Positions 7,881 to 17,580 are shown, counted from the stretch's first letter. The stretch: 64,000 nt of DNA from Collimonas arenae (GCF_001584165.1 NZ_CP013233.1:1116001-1180000), one strand, 5' to 3'. A program made the numbers and translations. The notes: generated by a model from the letters alone, not told the origin.

Positions 7881-8395
7881 ATTTCGGGTGCTTGGTTAAG
7901 AGTACCGGAGCGATGCGATCAATGTATCCGGACTCCGTTTGCGTCACATTAAGTTACGCAAAATGGTTTCTTGATGCTGCGTGATTTGATACACGCTTGC
8001 TTCGCTGGCGAATCTGTTCGGAGAATTAGAAACGTTGAGTTACATTCGCTGAGCAGGGTAAATCACATTTTTTTCAAGCTCTAAATTAGCATTGAAAACT
8101 CAGATAAATAGGTCGAAATACGTTACTTATGTAATCAGTTGTTTCTGCCGCCGCGGCGCTTCCGGAAATAGGGAAAGGGCGAACAAGATAATATTTCAGG
8201 GATTCGGCAGCTGCCGCGAGTTCGTTGCTACATGCGGCTCGCCGGTGGTTGTGCGGTATGCAGGATGAGGCTTGCGAGGAAGTTTTTTGCTTGAGATGCC
8301 GGTTCCGATTTTGTCTTTTTGAAAAAATCAGAACCGGAGCAGCGGGTGAAGTCGAGTAATGCAATGCTGGCGACATGGCGTCGCCCGGCTGATTG
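7881..8395. other. Intergenic region without a recognisable gene
   Basis: This 515-bp stretch separates the response regulator start from the M20 peptidase stop. A minus-strand open frame at 8086-8376 has no credible ribosome site and no family resemblance, so I do not call it. The only structure I see is the dyad at 8299-8337. Confidence 0.4.
8299..8337 (-). terminator. Long dyad downstream of the M20 peptidase, possible terminator
   Basis: CCGGTTCCGATTTT pairs with AAAATCAGAACCGG with one mismatch. The loop is T-rich and the pairing A-rich. It lies about 60 bp past the peptidase stop on that gene's transcription path. No clean U-tract follows, so the terminator call is moderate. Confidence 0.4.
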
Positions 8396-9640
8396 CTATT
8401 TGCGGCTGCTCAAGTCCATCAGCATCCGAGTCAGCAAATAAAATCGCGGTACAACACTGTCGACTTCGGCGTACTCTTCCGGTGTGTGAATGCCACCGCC
8501 GACAATGCCGAAGCCGTCCAACGTCGGTGTGCCGACACCGGCGGAGAGACTTGCATCCGCTGCGCCGCCGCTGCCTTCCAGCGTCAGTGTGCGTCCCAAT
8601 TCTGCATAGATAGCTTGTGCCTTGGCTGCCAGTGCGTCCGATTGCGGATTCTTCGGCATCGGCGGGAAGCCGCGGGTCAGTTTGGTGCTGACTTGCGTAT
8701 CGGGAATCAGTTTTTTCTGCGCAATCTTGGCCAGGTCTTGTTCTACCCGATCGAATTCCTCCGGCACCGCGACCCGCACATCGGCGAAGGCCGTAGCGTG
8801 ATCTGGAATCACGTTCTTGGAACCGCCGGCATTGATCACCGTGAAGTTGACGGTAGTGTGCTTGTTAGGGTTGCCCAACTGCCCTAATTGCAAGACTTGA
8901 TGCGCCACTTCCATTGCCGCATTGCGTCCGCTTTCCGGCGCCACGCCCGCATGGGCGGCTTTGCCGATGACATCGACTTCGGCCGTACCGCTGCCTTTGC
9001 GCCAAATTACCAAGCCGTCGGCCGGACGACCGGGCTCCAGATTCAAGGTGACGTCATGTTGTTTGGCAATTTTCTCGATCAGTGTGCGCGAGCCGGCTGA
9101 GCCGGTCTCCTCATTGGTGTTGAGCAAGAAAGTGATCTGCCCGTAATCGGTAAAATGCAACTGCTGCAGGATTTTCAGCGCATACAGGCCGGCGACGACG
9201 CCGCCCTTGTCATCCATCACGCCGGGCCCGTAAGCCCGCTTGTCCTTAATGTAGAACGGCCTGGCTTTGGCTGCGCCAGCCTTGAATACCGTATCCATGT
9301 GCGCCATCAGCAAAATCTTGACCTGTCCGCTGCCACGCAATGTTGCAACAATGTTGTTGCCGACGGCGGGTGTGGCCGGATAGGTTTCGACTTGCGCCCC
9401 GAGCTTTTTCAATTCCTCGATCACGATCGCGCCGACTTGCTGCAGGCCTTGTTCATCGGCGGTGCCGGAGTCGATGTTGACCAGGCGCTCCAGCAACTTC
9501 AATGCATCATCCTTGGATTGCTCGGCCTTTTCATAGACCGGTTGATATGGTTCGGCCAGTGCTGCAGGGGCGGCGGCGCCAAGGAGAACGCCGAGACTCA
9601 GGCTTGAGATCAATGCGGGACGTGTAAAGCGAAACTTCAT
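8396..9640 (-). CDS. Periplasmic M20 metallopeptidase, glutamate carboxypeptidase (CPG2)-like
   Basis: The protein has 414 residues from the ATG at 9640, chosen because AGGAG lies 7 nt upstream and the N-terminus is then a signal peptide (MKFRFTRPALISSLSLGVLL... ALA). An in-frame start 12 codons earlier lacks these. M20 zinc-site landmarks are present: HMDTVF (~105), GVMDDKGG (~135), NTNEETGS (catalytic/ligand Glu pair, ~165), an aspartate/glutamate ligand near NLEPGRP, and the C-terminal GGGIHTPEEY His ligand. The family cleaves C-terminal glutamate from folates and peptides. The exact substrate here is unknown. Confidence 0.9.
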   Translation of the reverse strand: MKFRFTRPALISSLSLGVLLGAAAPAALAEPYQPVYEKAEQSKDDALKLLERLVNIDSGTADEQGLQQVGAIVIEELKKLGAQVETYPATPAVGNNIVATLRGSGQVKILLMAHMDTVFKAGAAKARPFYIKDKRAYGPGVMDDKGGVVAGLYALKILQQLHFTDYGQITFLLNTNEETGSAGSRTLIEKIAKQHDVTLNLEPGRPADGLVIWRKGSGTAEVDVIGKAAHAGVAPESGRNAAMEVAHQVLQLGQLGNPNKHTTVNFTVINAGGSKNVIPDHATAFADVRVAVPEEFDRVEQDLAKIAQKKLIPDTQVSTKLTRGFPPMPKNPQSDALAAKAQAIYAELGRTLTLEGSGGAADASLSAGVGTPTLDGFGIVGGGIHTPEEYAEVDSVVPRFYLLTRMLMDLSSRK

Positions 9641-9810
9641 TGTGTTCTCCTTTTTTTCATGGGTATTGCTGCACAAAGACGGCAGGTGTTGTGAAATGAA
9701 TCATGATGCTATTGGAGAATATTTTTAATAGGATAAATCAAACATGAACTATTCGATCGTTTTTCATATCAAAACGTAATTGCATATATGCTGCTGATAT
9801 GGGAATCGCT

Positions 9811-10869
9811 ATGAAAACAATAAAAGTCCGAAGCGTAGTCCTAGCTTGTGCATTGTTTGGTCTTGCGCATGTTCTGTGCCAGGCTGCAGACGTATCCCCA
9901 GCGACGGGCATCGACGGATTCAACGGCTATGCCGCTGCATCACTTGGCAACGGCATCATCTACGGTCTGGGCACGACCGGACAAAAGCCGATGCGCTGGC
10001 GTGCTGCAGAGATTCGCTTCGGGCAGGATGTTGACTTGTTCGGGCTGCGATCGAGCGGCTATCTGTCTCAGGGTGATACAACCCGGCTTGACGTGGTCTA
10101 TTACAACGAGGGCCACCCAGATAACAACCACCGCGATGGTTACGCGCTGCAAATGGTCTTCCGCAAGAAGCTGCAGCCGCATCTTGATCTGGAACTAGGC
10201 GGTGGCCCGTATTTCAGCATGAACCGGTCCACCATCAATGGCACTGAACTGGATGACGGACGCATGGGCGCGCTGTTGTCGGTGGCGTTGCTGGCCCGCC
10301 TCGATCAGTATTCGCCAGGTTTGAGCATCCGCATCGGCTATAACCACGCGGTGGTGCCCGGCGCGCCATCATCGGATGCCTTACTGGTTGGGATAGGCAA
10401 GGAGTTCGGTGGCGGGCAGGCAAGCGCACCTGATTTGACGGAACGCTTACCGGTGTGGCTGTCAGCGTCGGGCGGCTTCGCCCAGACTAATCAATCCGGG
10501 CCGGGGAAACGATTCAGCTATGCATTGGATGCAAAGACTTATTTTGGACAATGGGCGGCATCAGTGTCGGGGATTGAGGAAGGAGATGACGGCGTGCGCG
10601 TGAATCGCCGGGGGATTGCCGCACAAGGCTGGTACGTACAGCCGATCACCGAGAACTGGTCGCTTAGCGCCGGCGCCGGGCCTTATCTGGCGACCAACAA
10701 GCGCCAGTCCGACAGCACGACGTTGAACGGTTTGTTCACGATCCAGCTTGACCGCAACCTCGGTAAAAACTGGAAGGTCTTCGGCAGCTTTGGCCGGGCG
10801 GTCACTTTCACGAACAAAAACGATGCTGACCTGATGACGGTCGGTTTGAGCAGGCGTTTTGATTTTTAA
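9811..10869 (+). CDS. Outer-membrane beta-barrel protein with internally duplicated barrel
   Basis: The protein has 352 residues from ATG 9811 (GGGAA 6 nt upstream; an in-frame ATG at 9799 is also possible). It begins with a signal peptide ending near VLCQA and ends in ...LSRRFDF, a C-terminal Phe typical of BAM substrates. Alternating hydrophobic strands fill two halves that resemble each other. LELGGGPYFSMNRS...LLVGIGKEF in the first half corresponds to LSAGAGPYLATNKR...LMTVGLSRRF in the second. It looks like two fused copies of a small barrel. I do not recognise a named family. It is divergent from the M20 peptidase with a 170-bp gap. Confidence 0.6.
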   Translation: MKTIKVRSVVLACALFGLAHVLCQAADVSPATGIDGFNGYAAASLGNGIIYGLGTTGQKPMRWRAAEIRFGQDVDLFGLRSSGYLSQGDTTRLDVVYYNEGHPDNNHRDGYALQMVFRKKLQPHLDLELGGGPYFSMNRSTINGTELDDGRMGALLSVALLARLDQYSPGLSIRIGYNHAVVPGAPSSDALLVGIGKEFGGGQASAPDLTERLPVWLSASGGFAQTNQSGPGKRFSYALDAKTYFGQWAASVSGIEEGDDGVRVNRRGIAAQGWYVQPITENWSLSAGAGPYLATNKRQSDSTTLNGLFTIQLDRNLGKNWKVFGSFGRAVTFTNKNDADLMTVGLSRRFDF

Positions 10870-10942
10870 CCGCAGTGTGCGGCGAATCCTGCCAGCTGCA
10901 GGCTGACGCAATAGTCATCCTGCAGCGAACCGCCAATCCTGC

Positions 10943-11707
10943 TTATCGCAAGCTGTCGGCAAGCTTGTTCTCGTCCATGCTGCGTCCCAAGACCACCCAA
11001 AAAATGCACAGCGATAGCATGCCAGCTACGGCGTACACCGAGACATCGAGATAATTGCCGCCGATTTTCAGTGGGATCAATGGCGCGTCGGCAGTGCAGA
11101 TCATATTGGCAGAGTACATGCCGACATAATGCATGCTGGAAACCGCCAGTGCCATTACCAGGGCGGCGGCGACACGATGCAACAGTTGCGTCAAGTTGAA
11201 GGCCAGCCACAATGCGGCGGCAGCGGCGACTATTGCGATCACTGCAGAAATGAAGACGGTGGCAGGATTCAAGGACATGGTGGCACGCAGATTCATTGCA
11301 TACATGCCCATGTAGTGCATCACGCAGGCGCCGAGGCCCGCCAGCAGACTGCCGGCCAACCAACCGGATGCCTTGAATTTGCCGTGCCCGCCTGCCAGGT
11401 ATAGCGCAATACCGGAAATCGCAATGGCTGCGATCAGGGATGCTCCGGTCAGCACGGCATCATACGAAATCGGGACAGATAAACGATACGCCTGCATGGC
11501 AAGGAAGTGCATCGACCAGATGCCAATCCCACCCAGAGACGCTGCTGCGCAGATGGTCATTCCCCAGTCAAGGCTGCCATCTTTGCGGAACATCGATTTG
11601 GCACATTGCAGGGCTAGCAGCGCGCCCCAGAAAGAAATCAAATAAGACAACAGAACTAAGGCAGCATCGTATTTTGGTGTTAACAACTGTCCTAACAATG
11701 GTTCCAT
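10943..11707 (-). CDS. MHYT-domain integral membrane sensor protein
   Basis: This 254-residue protein has about seven membrane segments and three MHYT-type motifs at segment ends: SMHFLAMQAY (~60), CVMHYMGMYAMNLR (~125) and SSMHYVGMYSANM (~190). The MHYT family is thought to coordinate a metal, possibly copper, and to sense small diatomic gases or redox state. Most characterised members carry GGDEF/EAL or kinase output. Here the protein ends shortly after the last helix (LGRSMDENKLADSLR), so it is a stand-alone sensor or partner. AGGGAGAAAG is its ribosome site. Confidence 0.88.
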   Translation of the reverse strand: MEPLLGQLLTPKYDAALVLLSYLISFWGALLALQCAKSMFRKDGSLDWGMTICAAASLGGIGIWSMHFLAMQAYRLSVPISYDAVLTGASLIAAIAISGIALYLAGGHGKFKASGWLAGSLLAGLGACVMHYMGMYAMNLRATMSLNPATVFISAVIAIVAAAAALWLAFNLTQLLHRVAAALVMALAVSSMHYVGMYSANMICTADAPLIPLKIGGNYLDVSVYAVAGMLSLCIFWVVLGRSMDENKLADSLR

Positions 11708-12177
11708 GACTTTCTCCCTGGTTAATCAAACTGAATGACAAGAGAGGCGTTGCCGCATCTCTTGTGTTTGTCTTTAGAACAATATTTTTCTAACTCAGTA
11801 CAATTGAAATCCATACGGAAAATGCTGTTTAACCCCCTGATCTCTATAGTTTCCAAGTGGAAATAATATAAGACGGAAATTTCGTTGTGGCAACTTATTT
11901 TGGCGGCGGTTCGGGAGAGTGGATTTTTGTATAAGCGGTGACTGGCGTCGCTGCAGAATATTCCGTATCCGACGCCACTGGTCTTATCGACGGCCGGCTA
12001 CGTGCATATGGCGGAGATGCAAATTAGTGTAGATAAGCGGGAATTTTGCGTAGTACAGGTAAGGTACAATATGCGGTTCATTCATCCTATATTGACTGCG
12101 CGTTGCCAGCGTCGTGTGCCGCCGAATGCGGACACGACGCTACCGCAGATCTTTCTTTTTCTGGTCTCATCCAAATT
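11708..12177. other. Intergenic/leader region upstream of uup
   Basis: This 470-bp gap between the divergent MHYT and uup genes contains no convincing gene. TACAAT at 12065-12070 could be a -10 for uup, but no good -35 stands at standard spacing. A strong hairpin at 12108-12141 lies in the probable uup leader. Confidence 0.45.
12108..12141 (+). promoter_or_regulatory. Strong hairpin in the uup 5' leader
   Basis: AGCGTCGTGT pairs perfectly with ACACGACGCT, and inside it CCGC pairs with GCGG around CGAAT. About 15 nt later comes CTTTCTTTTTCT, then the uup ATG at 12178. The shape is compatible with an attenuator or a structured leader. Confidence 0.5.
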
Positions 12178-14085
12178 ATGGCAGTCATTTCTATCACCAA
12201 TGCGCAACTCGCATTCGGTCACGTCGCGTTGCTGGACCGCGCGGAATTCTCCCTGGAAACGGGAGAGCGAGTCGGCCTGATCGGTCGTAACGGCACCGGC
12301 AAATCTTCACTGCTCAAAACCATTGCAGGCGTCTCCAAGCTGGATGATGGCCTGATGGTCATGCAGCAAGGTATCAAGATCGCGTATGTCGACCAGGAGC
12401 CGCATTTTGATGAGTCGATGTCGGTATTCGACGCCGTGGCCTCGGGCATGGGCGAGATGCAGGCATTGCTGAACGAATATGACGCGCTGACCGGGCAGTT
12501 CGGCGGTGATAACGATGACGCCATCATGGAGCGTATGCATGAGATCCAGAGCAAGCTCGATGCTGCCGATGCCTGGAGCCTGACCAACAAGGTCGAGACC
12601 ACGCTGGATCGCCTGAACCTGAATAAAGACCTGCTGATGGGCCAGCTCTCCGGTGGTATGCAAAAGCGGGTGGCACTGGCTTGCGCGCTGGTCAGTACGC
12701 CGGATGTGCTGCTGCTCGATGAGCCGACCAACCATCTGGATTTCAGCTCGATCATGTGGCTCGAAGGCCTGCTGCGCGACTACAAGGGAAGCGTGCTGTT
12801 CATCACCCATGATCGCAGCTTTCTCGACAATGTCGCTACCCGCATCATTGAACTCGATCGCGGCCGTCTGCTGTCTTTCCCTGGCAACTTCACGGCGTAT
12901 CAGGTGCGCAAGGCCGAGCAGCTGGAGATCGAAGAAATCGAAAACGCCAAGTTCGACAAATTCCTGGCGCAGGAAGAGATCTGGATCCGCAAAGGCGTGC
13001 AAGCGCGTCGCACCCGCGACGAAGGACGCGTGCGCCGGCTGGAAGCGCTGCGTCTGGCGCGCAGTGCACGTCGCGACCAGCAGGGTCAGGTCAAGCTGGA
13101 CGTATCGTCCGGCGAACGCTCCGGCAAGATCGTGGCCGAGCTGACCAACGTCAACAAGGCCTATGGCGACAGAGTCATCGTGCGCGATTTTACCGCCACC
13201 ATCATGCGCGGCGACAAGGTCGGCTTGATCGGCCAGAACGGCGCCGGCAAGACCACGCTGTTGAAACTGATTCTTGGCGTCGACCAGCCTGACAGCGGCA
13301 CTGTCAAGCAGGGCACCAAATTGCAGATCGCGTATTTCGATCAGATGCGCGCACAACTGAACGAAGACGCCAGCCTGGCCGACACCATTGCCCCGGGCAG
13401 CGACTGGGTCGAAATCAATGGCCAGCGCAAGCATGTGATGACTTATCTGAACGACTTCCTGTTTGCGCCGGAACGCGCGCGTTCGCCGGTCAAGTCGCTA
13501 TCGGGTGGTGAGCGTAACCGCCTGCTGCTGGCGCGCCTGTTCGCCAAGCCGGCCAACGTGCTGGTGCTGGATGAGCCGACCAACGACCTCGACATCGATA
13601 CGCTCGAACTGTTGGAAGAACTATTGGAAGACTACGAAGGCACAGTGTTCCTGGTTAGCCATGACCGTACCTTCCTCGACAATGTCGTGACGCAAGTGAT
13701 TGCCGCCGAAGGTGATGGCATGTGGCGCGAATATGTCGGCGGCTATACCGACTGGGAACGTGTGCGCCCGAGCCAGGCAGCATTGATTGCCAAGGCCAAG
13801 AGCGAAGCCAAGGTCGAAGTAAAGGCGGAACCTGCGCCAGCGGCCGCGCCGAAGCAGAAGAAATTGAGCTACAAAGAGCAGCGCGAACTCGAAGAGTTGC
13901 CGGTGTTGATTGCCAAGCTGGAAGCGGAGCAGAAGGAAATTTCCAGCCAGTTGGAAGATCCGGACCTGTACAAGAAAAAGCCGGAAGAAGTGAAGCGTTT
14001 GAATGACCGTTTCGCGGAAATCGATGGCTTGCTGTTGGAAAGCCTGGAGAAGTGGGAAGTGATCGAGGCACGCAGCAAAGGTTGA
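12178..14085 (+). CDS. uup: ABC-F family ATPase Uup
   Basis: This 635-residue soluble protein has two ABC cassettes: Walker A GRNGTGKSS (~35) and GQNGAGKTT (~350), signatures LSGGMQKR and LSGGERNR, and Walker B LLLDEPTNHLD and LVLDEPTNDLD. A linker rich in Arg and Glu lies between them. The C-terminal coiled coil (about residues 555-635, KKLSYKEQRELEELPVLIAK onward) is the Uup DNA/RNA-binding extension that separates Uup from EttA and other ABC-F members. ABC-F proteins act on ribosomes, and Uup also affects precise transposon excision and ribosome assembly. I set the start at 12178 (MAVISITNAQ); the frame is open upstream but that part is not conserved. Confidence 0.95.
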   Translation: MAVISITNAQLAFGHVALLDRAEFSLETGERVGLIGRNGTGKSSLLKTIAGVSKLDDGLMVMQQGIKIAYVDQEPHFDESMSVFDAVASGMGEMQALLNEYDALTGQFGGDNDDAIMERMHEIQSKLDAADAWSLTNKVETTLDRLNLNKDLLMGQLSGGMQKRVALACALVSTPDVLLLDEPTNHLDFSSIMWLEGLLRDYKGSVLFITHDRSFLDNVATRIIELDRGRLLSFPGNFTAYQVRKAEQLEIEEIENAKFDKFLAQEEIWIRKGVQARRTRDEGRVRRLEALRLARSARRDQQGQVKLDVSSGERSGKIVAELTNVNKAYGDRVIVRDFTATIMRGDKVGLIGQNGAGKTTLLKLILGVDQPDSGTVKQGTKLQIAYFDQMRAQLNEDASLADTIAPGSDWVEINGQRKHVMTYLNDFLFAPERARSPVKSLSGGERNRLLLARLFAKPANVLVLDEPTNDLDIDTLELLEELLEDYEGTVFLVSHDRTFLDNVVTQVIAAEGDGMWREYVGGYTDWERVRPSQAALIAKAKSEAKVEVKAEPAPAAAPKQKKLSYKEQRELEELPVLIAKLEAEQKEISSQLEDPDLYKKKPEEVKRLNDRFAEIDGLLLESLEKWEVIEARSKG

Positions 14086-14126
14086 TCCAGGTCGGCAGCC
14101 GGCATCGCTGGCGATCAGGGAAGAAG

Positions 14127-14150
14127 GGCGCCAGTGTTGGCGCCTTTTTT
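14127..14150 (+). terminator. Rho-independent terminator of uup
   Basis: GGCGCC-agtgtt-GGCGCC is followed by TTTTTT, 42 bp after the uup stop. Confidence 0.9.
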
Positions 14151-14188
14151 ATGATGCTTATCGTTCGCACAGATTTCCTGGAGTTTGC

Positions 14189-14755
14189 ATGATGACGACC
14201 AATCCAACAGAATTTCCATCGATCCAGACCGATCGGTTGTTATTGCGCGAAATCGTCGCGACGGATGCCAATGATCTGTTTGCTATTCATGGCGATCCCG
14301 AGCTGATGCGCTGGTTCGGTACCGACCCGCTCAAGGATATCGCTGCTGCGCATGGTTTGATCAAGGCCTTTGCCGGATGGCGCCTGCAAGAAAATCCTGG
14401 TGTGCGCTGGGGCATCCAGATCAGGGGACAGCCGCGGCTGCTAGGCACATGTGGGTTGTTTCGCTGGGACCGCAACTGGCGCAAATCTATGCTCGGTTAT
14501 GAACTGGCGGCACAAGCGCAAAAGCAGGGCGTGATGTTGGAAGCAGTAAGCGCCGCTCTGTCATGGGGCTTCGCGCACATGGAATTGAACCGGATTGAAG
14601 CACAAATCCATCCGGACAATCATGCTTCACTCAAATTGGCGCGACGTCTGGGATTTGTAGAGGAGGGGCGCTTGCGTCAGGCAGGATACTGGCGAGGCGA
14701 ATATCACGACTTGCTGCAATTCTCGCTGCTACGTGGCGAGTGGTCGCCACGCTGA
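14189..14755 (+). CDS. GNAT acetyltransferase, RimJ/RimL type
   Basis: The protein has 188 residues. The opening IQTDRLLLREIVATDANDLF and the C-terminal NRIEAQIHPDNHASLKLARR followed by LGFVEEGRLRQ are the standard marks of the Acetyltransf_3 (RimJ/RimL/SpeG-like) group, which transfers acetyl from acetyl-CoA to protein N-termini, amino acids or polyamines. The substrate cannot be predicted. TGGAG precedes the ATG at 14189. It lies beyond the uup terminator and is probably transcribed on its own, convergent with the SirB1-like gene (10-bp gap). Confidence 0.88.
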   Translation: MMTTNPTEFPSIQTDRLLLREIVATDANDLFAIHGDPELMRWFGTDPLKDIAAAHGLIKAFAGWRLQENPGVRWGIQIRGQPRLLGTCGLFRWDRNWRKSMLGYELAAQAQKQGVMLEAVSAALSWGFAHMELNRIEAQIHPDNHASLKLARRLGFVEEGRLRQAGYWRGEYHDLLQFSLLRGEWSPR

Positions 14756-14765
14756 CAAACACTCA

Positions 14766-15617
14766 TCAATTCAGCCGCCGGCACGCCTCGCGCAATTCGG
14801 CGGCTTGCTGCTGCAGTTGCTCGGCATCCGCCGCCAGCGGCCGTTGCGCCAGATAATTTTCCAGATCTTCCAACGCTGCTTGCGGACAATCCAGCTGGGA
14901 GTAGGCTTGCCCGCGGTCGCGCCGTTCGACGGCGTCGCCAGGCAATAAGATCAGCAGTCGCTGCTGTACTTCCAACAGCCGCTGCCATTGTTTATTTTGC
15001 TGAAAGATTGCTTTCAGGTTGCGTAGCATGCGGACCAGGATGTCGTGCGGATGTGCCGCCTGCAGATAGGTGATCAGAGAAATGCGGCTGGCTGCGCGTT
15101 CCGCATCGCTACCGGTCGGCAGATAAGGTTCGAGCCGTTCTTCGAGTTCCTCGCGGGACAGGCTGGCGCCATTGGCAGGGTCGATCATGATGTCGCCCGA
15201 CGGGATCGTCAGCTTCATCAGGAAATGGCCCGGGAATGACACCCCCTTGACCGGCAGGCCGATCTGCTGCGCCAGTTCCATATACACCAACGCCAGCGAA
15301 ATCGGGATGCCGCGCCGCTTGGCAATTACGCGGTGTAGGTAACTGTTATCGACGTCATAGTAATGATTGACGTTGATCGCAAATCCCAGTTCCTGGAAGA
15401 AGAAGTGGTTCAACAAGCGCAGCTTCTGGATCGCCGACGCATCCGATGGCAGGCGTTGCCGCAAAGTATTCGCCAGACGGTCAAGCTCGTTTTGCGGCGC
15501 GTCGAAATCCAGCTTGGGATAGGCATCCTGCGCAATCGCCAGCGCCGCCTCAAACAAGGGTACATCGTTGGCTTGCTGCACCAGCGAGGTAAAGTAATCT
15601 AGAGATGTGATCGTCAT
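14766..15617 (-). CDS. SirB1-like protein: transglutaminase-like domain plus TPR
   Basis: The protein has 283 residues. The N-terminal half carries the transglutaminase-like fold of the SirB1 family (FFFQELGFAINVNHYYDVDN, then LHRVIAKRRGIPISLALVYM and GVSFPGHFLMKL). The last 100 residues contain TPR-like helices (QQNKQWQRLLEVQQRLLILL...RDRGQAYSQLDCPQAALEDL). The usual catalytic Cys position has no Cys, which is normal for this family and argues against proteolysis. Function is poorly defined. No operon partner is evident. Confidence 0.88.
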   Translation of the reverse strand: MTITSLDYFTSLVQQANDVPLFEAALAIAQDAYPKLDFDAPQNELDRLANTLRQRLPSDASAIQKLRLLNHFFFQELGFAINVNHYYDVDNSYLHRVIAKRRGIPISLALVYMELAQQIGLPVKGVSFPGHFLMKLTIPSGDIMIDPANGASLSREELEERLEPYLPTGSDAERAASRISLITYLQAAHPHDILVRMLRNLKAIFQQNKQWQRLLEVQQRLLILLPGDAVERRDRGQAYSQLDCPQAALEDLENYLAQRPLAADAEQLQQQAAELREACRRLN

Positions 15618-15719
15618 GACTCTATCCTAGCAAATTAATTTCCCGCCGCGATTTACAGACCTTAAATTTCACTTAAGTCAACGACGCCGACTTATTTGCA
15701 ACATTCTCTTGCCGCTTGC

Positions 15720-17269
15720 TCAACGTGCAATACGCTTGAAGTCGCGGAAGCGAAAACCCATTGCCAATAAGGCACCGAAGTAGGTGACACCGCAAACCGC
15801 CAGGACGGCCAGCAGCGCGCCAACCCGTACCAGTGAATTGGTATGCGGGCCGACCCAGTCGAACTGATTTGCGCTCCACAATGCAACTGCCGCCATCAAC
15901 AGCAGTGCAGTGAACAGGCGGATCAGATATTGAATCCAGCCCTTTTCTGGTTTGTAGATGCCGCGCCGCATCAGGCTCCACAGCAAGAAGCCTGCATTCA
16001 GGCAGGCGCCGATACTGATCGACAACGCCAATCCTGCCACAGCGAAGATTGGCACGAAGATGTAATTCATCGCCTGGGTTGCGATCAGCACGCCGATGGC
16101 GATCTTGACCGGAGTCCGGATGTCCTGTTTGGCATAAAAGCCGGGGGCCAGAATCTTGACCACGATCAGTCCGATCAGGCCGACACCATAGGCGATCAAC
16201 ACCTGGCTGGTAACGGCGACCGAGGCGGCGTCGAATTTTCCGTGTTGGAACAAGGTTGCTGTCAGCGGAACCGATAATGTCGCCAGGCCAATGGCGGACG
16301 GCAGCGCCAGCAAGAATGTCAGGCGCAGGCCCAGTCCAGCAGCGACGAATATTCATGGCGGTCGTTGTCGGCGTTGGCCTTGGTCAGGCTGGGCAGCAGG
16401 ATGGTGCCCAGCGCCACGCCCAGCAGGGCGGTCGGAAACTCCATCAGGCGATCGCCATAGGTCAGCAGCGAGACGCTGCCGTTGCCCAGGCGTGAAGCGA
16501 TGTTGGTGTTGATCAGCAGGCTGAGCTGGGCAGCTGACACTGCAAATACCGCCGGCCCCATTTTTTTCAGGACCCGCTGGACGCCGGCATCGCGCAAGCC
16601 GGTCATCGGATTGAAGGCAATCCGCGGCAGCATGCCGATCTTGATCAGCGCCGGGATTTGAAGTGCCACTTGCAGCACGCCGCCGACCAGCACCGCAAAC
16701 GCCATCGCGTAGATCGGGTGTTCCAGATACGGGGCAACAAATAGAGAGGCGACAATAAATGCCAAGTTGAGCAGCACAGACGTGAAAGCGGGAATCTTGA
16801 ATTCGCGCCACGTATTGAGAATGCCGCCCGCCAACGCGACAAAGGACATGAAGCCGATATACGGAAACATGATTCGCGTCATGAATACCGAGGCATCGAA
16901 TACCTGTTGATTGCCTTTCAAGCCCGAGGCAATGAAATAGACGAAAACTGGGGTGGCCAGGATGCCGATGATGCAGGTCAGGACCATGGCCCAGGTCAGG
17001 ACGGTAGCGACATGGTCGACCAGATCTTTGGTCACCAGATCGCCTTTCTGGTTCTTGTATTCGCCCAGGATCGGCACGAAGGCTTGCGAGAAGGCACCCT
17101 CGGCGAACAGCCGGCGCAGCAGATTTGGAATACGGAAGGCGATGGCAAATGCATCTGTATAGCCGTCGGCGCCGAATGCACGCGCATACAGGATTTCGCG
17201 AATCAGTCCCGTCACACGCGACAACATGGTCATGCCAGACACGGTGGCAAGCGTTTTATGCAAGTTCAT
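15720..17269 (-). CDS. murJ: Lipid II flippase MurJ (MviN), split by a one-base deletion
   Basis: The two reading frames 16319-17269 (316 aa) and 15720-16313 (197 aa) together give a full ~516-residue, 14-helix MurJ/MviN: MNLHKTLATVSGMTMLSRVTG at the start, FRIPNLLRRLFAEGAFSQAF, then LGTILLPSLTKANAD. The break is at the C-run 16330-16332. Adding one base restores SSLLDWGLRLTFLLALPSAI without a gap. MurJ moves lipid II across the inner membrane and is normally essential, so a real null is unlikely and a base-calling error is the better reading. The start ATG at 17269 lies divergent from rpsT with about 310 bp between. Confidence 0.9.
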
Positions 17270-17580
17270 GGAGCGGCATTATAGCGGTAGCCGCAGAGCA
17301 GCCGCAGCTTCGTGGAATTTGCTTAGTATCACAGTAATGTTTCAGGCGTCTTCCCGTAGCGGGAGGCCTTGAGGGCGTCGTAAAAGGTTGCGAGAATGCG
17401 ACAGTTGCTGCCCGTCATGTCTGCAAATGTGCATTCTTGCGACAGAATTGCTACGAAAGCAAGAGCAGTTTGCCTGTTTTTCAAAAGACGGTTATAATCC
17501 GTGGCTTTACAGAATTCTGCGTCGCGGTCTGGTTTGTTTATGCCGCGTAAGCATTCCCGACCTCGTTTTAGGAAATATAA
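17270..17580. other. murJ/rpsT divergent intergenic region
   Basis: A 311-bp gap without a gene. The rpsT promoter is at 17470-17498. A minus-strand open frame here (17329-17805) runs antisense into rpsT and is not a gene. Confidence 0.5.
17470..17498 (+). promoter_or_regulatory. Sigma-70 promoter of rpsT
   Basis: TTGCCT (17470-17475), a 17-bp spacer and a perfect TATAAT (17493-17498). Transcription would start near 17505, about 75 nt before the ATG, in keeping with a strong ribosomal-protein promoter. Confidence 0.85.

Noticed and set aside
8086..8376. A 96-residue minus-strand open frame between the response regulator and the M20 peptidase.
   Set aside because: It has no ribosome site, its composition is unlike its neighbours, and it overlaps the long dyad at 8299-8337.
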